Shown here in pieces: positions 38,635 to 39,668 of a DNA stretch of 39,668 nucleotides. The stretch comes from a virus. How positions within the stretch are numbered: the stretch's first letter is position 1; every line of letters begins with the position of its first letter. The stretch is taken from the IMG/VR virus record IMGVR_UViG_3300034092_000507, positions 1 through 39,668 of that record. The stretch is one strand, 5' to 3'. Under the pieces are notes generated by a model. It was not told the DNA's origin. It searched no databases and was given only the letters and a program-made list of their open reading frames with translations. The position numbers and the translations under genes were made by a program.

Positions 38635-39662
38635 AACTCTATAGAAGCGGTCATAGTGCCTTGTCCAGTACCATATCCTGTACCGTTTGTGTCAAACGAA
38701 CCTACAAATCCTGCTGTTGTTATATTAGTTGACCCAATAGCACTTATATTTCCTGAAAAAGAAGTTGAAGCATAAGTAATAGTTGGAGCTGCTCGTTTTG
38801 AAACTAGAAATGTTTGAGAAAATTGGCATCCTTGATTTACATTCGTTGCACCGCCATATCTTATGATTTGTCCAGTTTCATAGTACCGTTGGCAAAGTTG
38901 CAGTTCTGTAGTGTACGGTCTGTAATCAAAGCTAGTAGCGGTAGAGCCTACCTCAAGCTGAACTCCTGTGATGTAGAAAGTTGCTCCGTTTGTGCCTACT
39001 ACGGATGTAGCTCCTGTGGCTGAAGTATAGTTTGTAGCTGCCCATAAGCCAGCAGTTCCGCTATAAGTTGTTCCTGTGCCTAAACTAAATATAACATTAA
39101 TACCAATACCGCTAGTAGTAAGCCATGTTCCTGATGTATCACCAGCAATAGTAATTGTTTCTAATTCCCAAGTGTTTGCGGAACTAATTGTATAAGTAAA
39201 TGGATAACTTCTATCACCAGCACTATTTCTTAATGAGCCACCAAAAGTACCTGTTAATGAACTACGCACCCAAAAAGATAATGTTACTGTTTTAGCATTA
39301 GCAGTCCCCCACCCCAAGTCAGCAATGTTATAACCTTCAATTCGTTGTTGAAAAGTAAACAATTCGCCAGCAGGGACTGAATAAGCCGAGTTTGAAGTAA
39401 AACCTAGATAGTTAGTAAATCCTACAGGCGGTGTTACAGAACCAGCGTTTTGTTGCCAAGTTCCTTTTGTTGTTAAACTTGCATTAAATTGCCATCTATC
39501 TACTGTGTATGCACTAGCAGTTCCACTAGCACCAGCGTTTCTTTGGTCAATCCGACAGTCGCCATTAATTATACGATTCTTAAAGCTAGAAGCGTTTCCA
39601 GCACCTAACGAATATCCGTCAGATGTCGCTAACTTATCAGCATTTACTGTTCCGTACGGCAT
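38631..39662 (-). CDS. tail fibre protein, complete MPYGTVNADKL type
   Basis: 343 residues. N-terminal MPYGTVNADKLATSDGYSLG, then FKNRIINGDCRIDQRNAGAS, a sandwich domain (VTLSFWVRSSLTGTFGGSLR; NTWELETITIAGDTSGTWLT) and QLEVGSTATSFDYRPYTTEL, a module common in phage and prophage fibre proteins and probably sugar-binding. The last 90 or so residues look like a tip. Near-identical start at 1-330. If the genome closes there, this gene directly follows the homing endonuclease. Confidence 0.85.
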   Translation of the reverse strand: MPYGTVNADKLATSDGYSLGAGNASSFKNRIINGDCRIDQRNAGASGTASAYTVDRWQFNASLTTKGTWQQNAGSVTPPVGFTNYLGFTSNSAYSVPAGELFTFQQRIEGYNIADLGWGTANAKTVTLSFWVRSSLTGTFGGSLRNSAGDRSYPFTYTISSANTWELETITIAGDTSGTWLTTSGIGINVIFSLGTGTTYSGTAGLWAATNYTSATGATSVVGTNGATFYITGVQLEVGSTATSFDYRPYTTELQLCQRYYETGQIIRYGGATNVNQGCQFSQTFLVSKRAAPTITYASTSFSGNISAIGSTNITTAGFVGSFDTNGTGYGTGQGTMTASIEL

Positions 39663-39668
39663 AATTGC
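39544..39668. repeat. 125-base terminal repeat, right copy
   Basis: Identical to 212-336. Joining at this repeat gives a circle of 39332 bp and makes the two leftward gene blocks one continuous late unit. Beyond the exact part, 39334-39543 aligns with 1-211 at clearly lower identity. Confidence 0.9.

Noticed and set aside
1-39668. Lysogeny genes (integrase, repressor) and tRNA genes
   Set aside because: Looked for in the translated genes and gaps; none recognised, so a virulent life style is assumed.

Overview
The window is almost certainly a near-complete genome of a virulent, T7-like podovirus, probably assembled from an environmental sample. It carries a T7-type replication set: a gp4-like primase-helicase, a gp5-like family A DNA polymerase, a gp2.5-like SSB, a gp6-like 5'-3' exonuclease and a PD-(D/E)XK nuclease in the place of gp3. 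It also has large and small terminase, portal, scaffold, coat protein, tail-tube proteins, three large internal-virion-like proteins, holin and M15 endolysin. I see no integrase, repressor, tRNA or phage RNA polymerase. Sequence-perfect sigma70-type promoters fit use of the host polymerase. The host is unknown. A module (MNNEPVA / LYTHP / LTDEEI) that I associate with phages of beta-proteobacteria, plus the moderately AT-rich composition, suggest a freshwater Burkholderiales-type host, but this is weak inference.

Layout. Minus strand, 10640 down to 1: terS, terL, a metallopeptidase-like protein, portal, two small genes, scaffold, coat, then a tail-fibre locus. Positions 10641-11412 form a divergent control region with late (leftward) and early (rightward) promoters and several repeats. 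Plus strand, 11413-25881: about twelve small early genes, a cluster of shuffled modular paralogues (14093-15395), primase-helicase, DNA polymerase, SSB, exonuclease, nuclease, metallophosphoesterase, DUF3310, a B12-dependent ribonucleotide reductase and two tiny genes, closed by a strong hairpin terminator. Minus strand, 39662 down to 25909: more tail-fibre genes, small basic proteins, tail tube genes, tail collar protein, internal virion proteins, holin and endolysin.

The two ends share 125 identical bases (212-336 and 39544-39668). If joined there, the genome is a circle (or circularly permuted molecule) of 39332 bp. It would then have just two opposed transcription units: early/replication to the right, and all packaging, structural and lysis genes to the left. 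Positions 1-211 would be a second allele of a tail-fibre gene.

Most notable: (i) an early promoter family in which four promoters each carry a TAGGGTTTnCCCTA-like box next to the -35; (ii) three late promoters sharing TATGGTATAATA; (iii) a tail-fibre locus full of recombination scars, including a GIY-YIG endonuclease that has cut short a fibre gene; (iv) a family of modular proteins with DNA-level repeats and a frame-switched tail; (v) a T7-type polymerase without the thioredoxin-binding loop, next to a class II ribonucleotide reductase.
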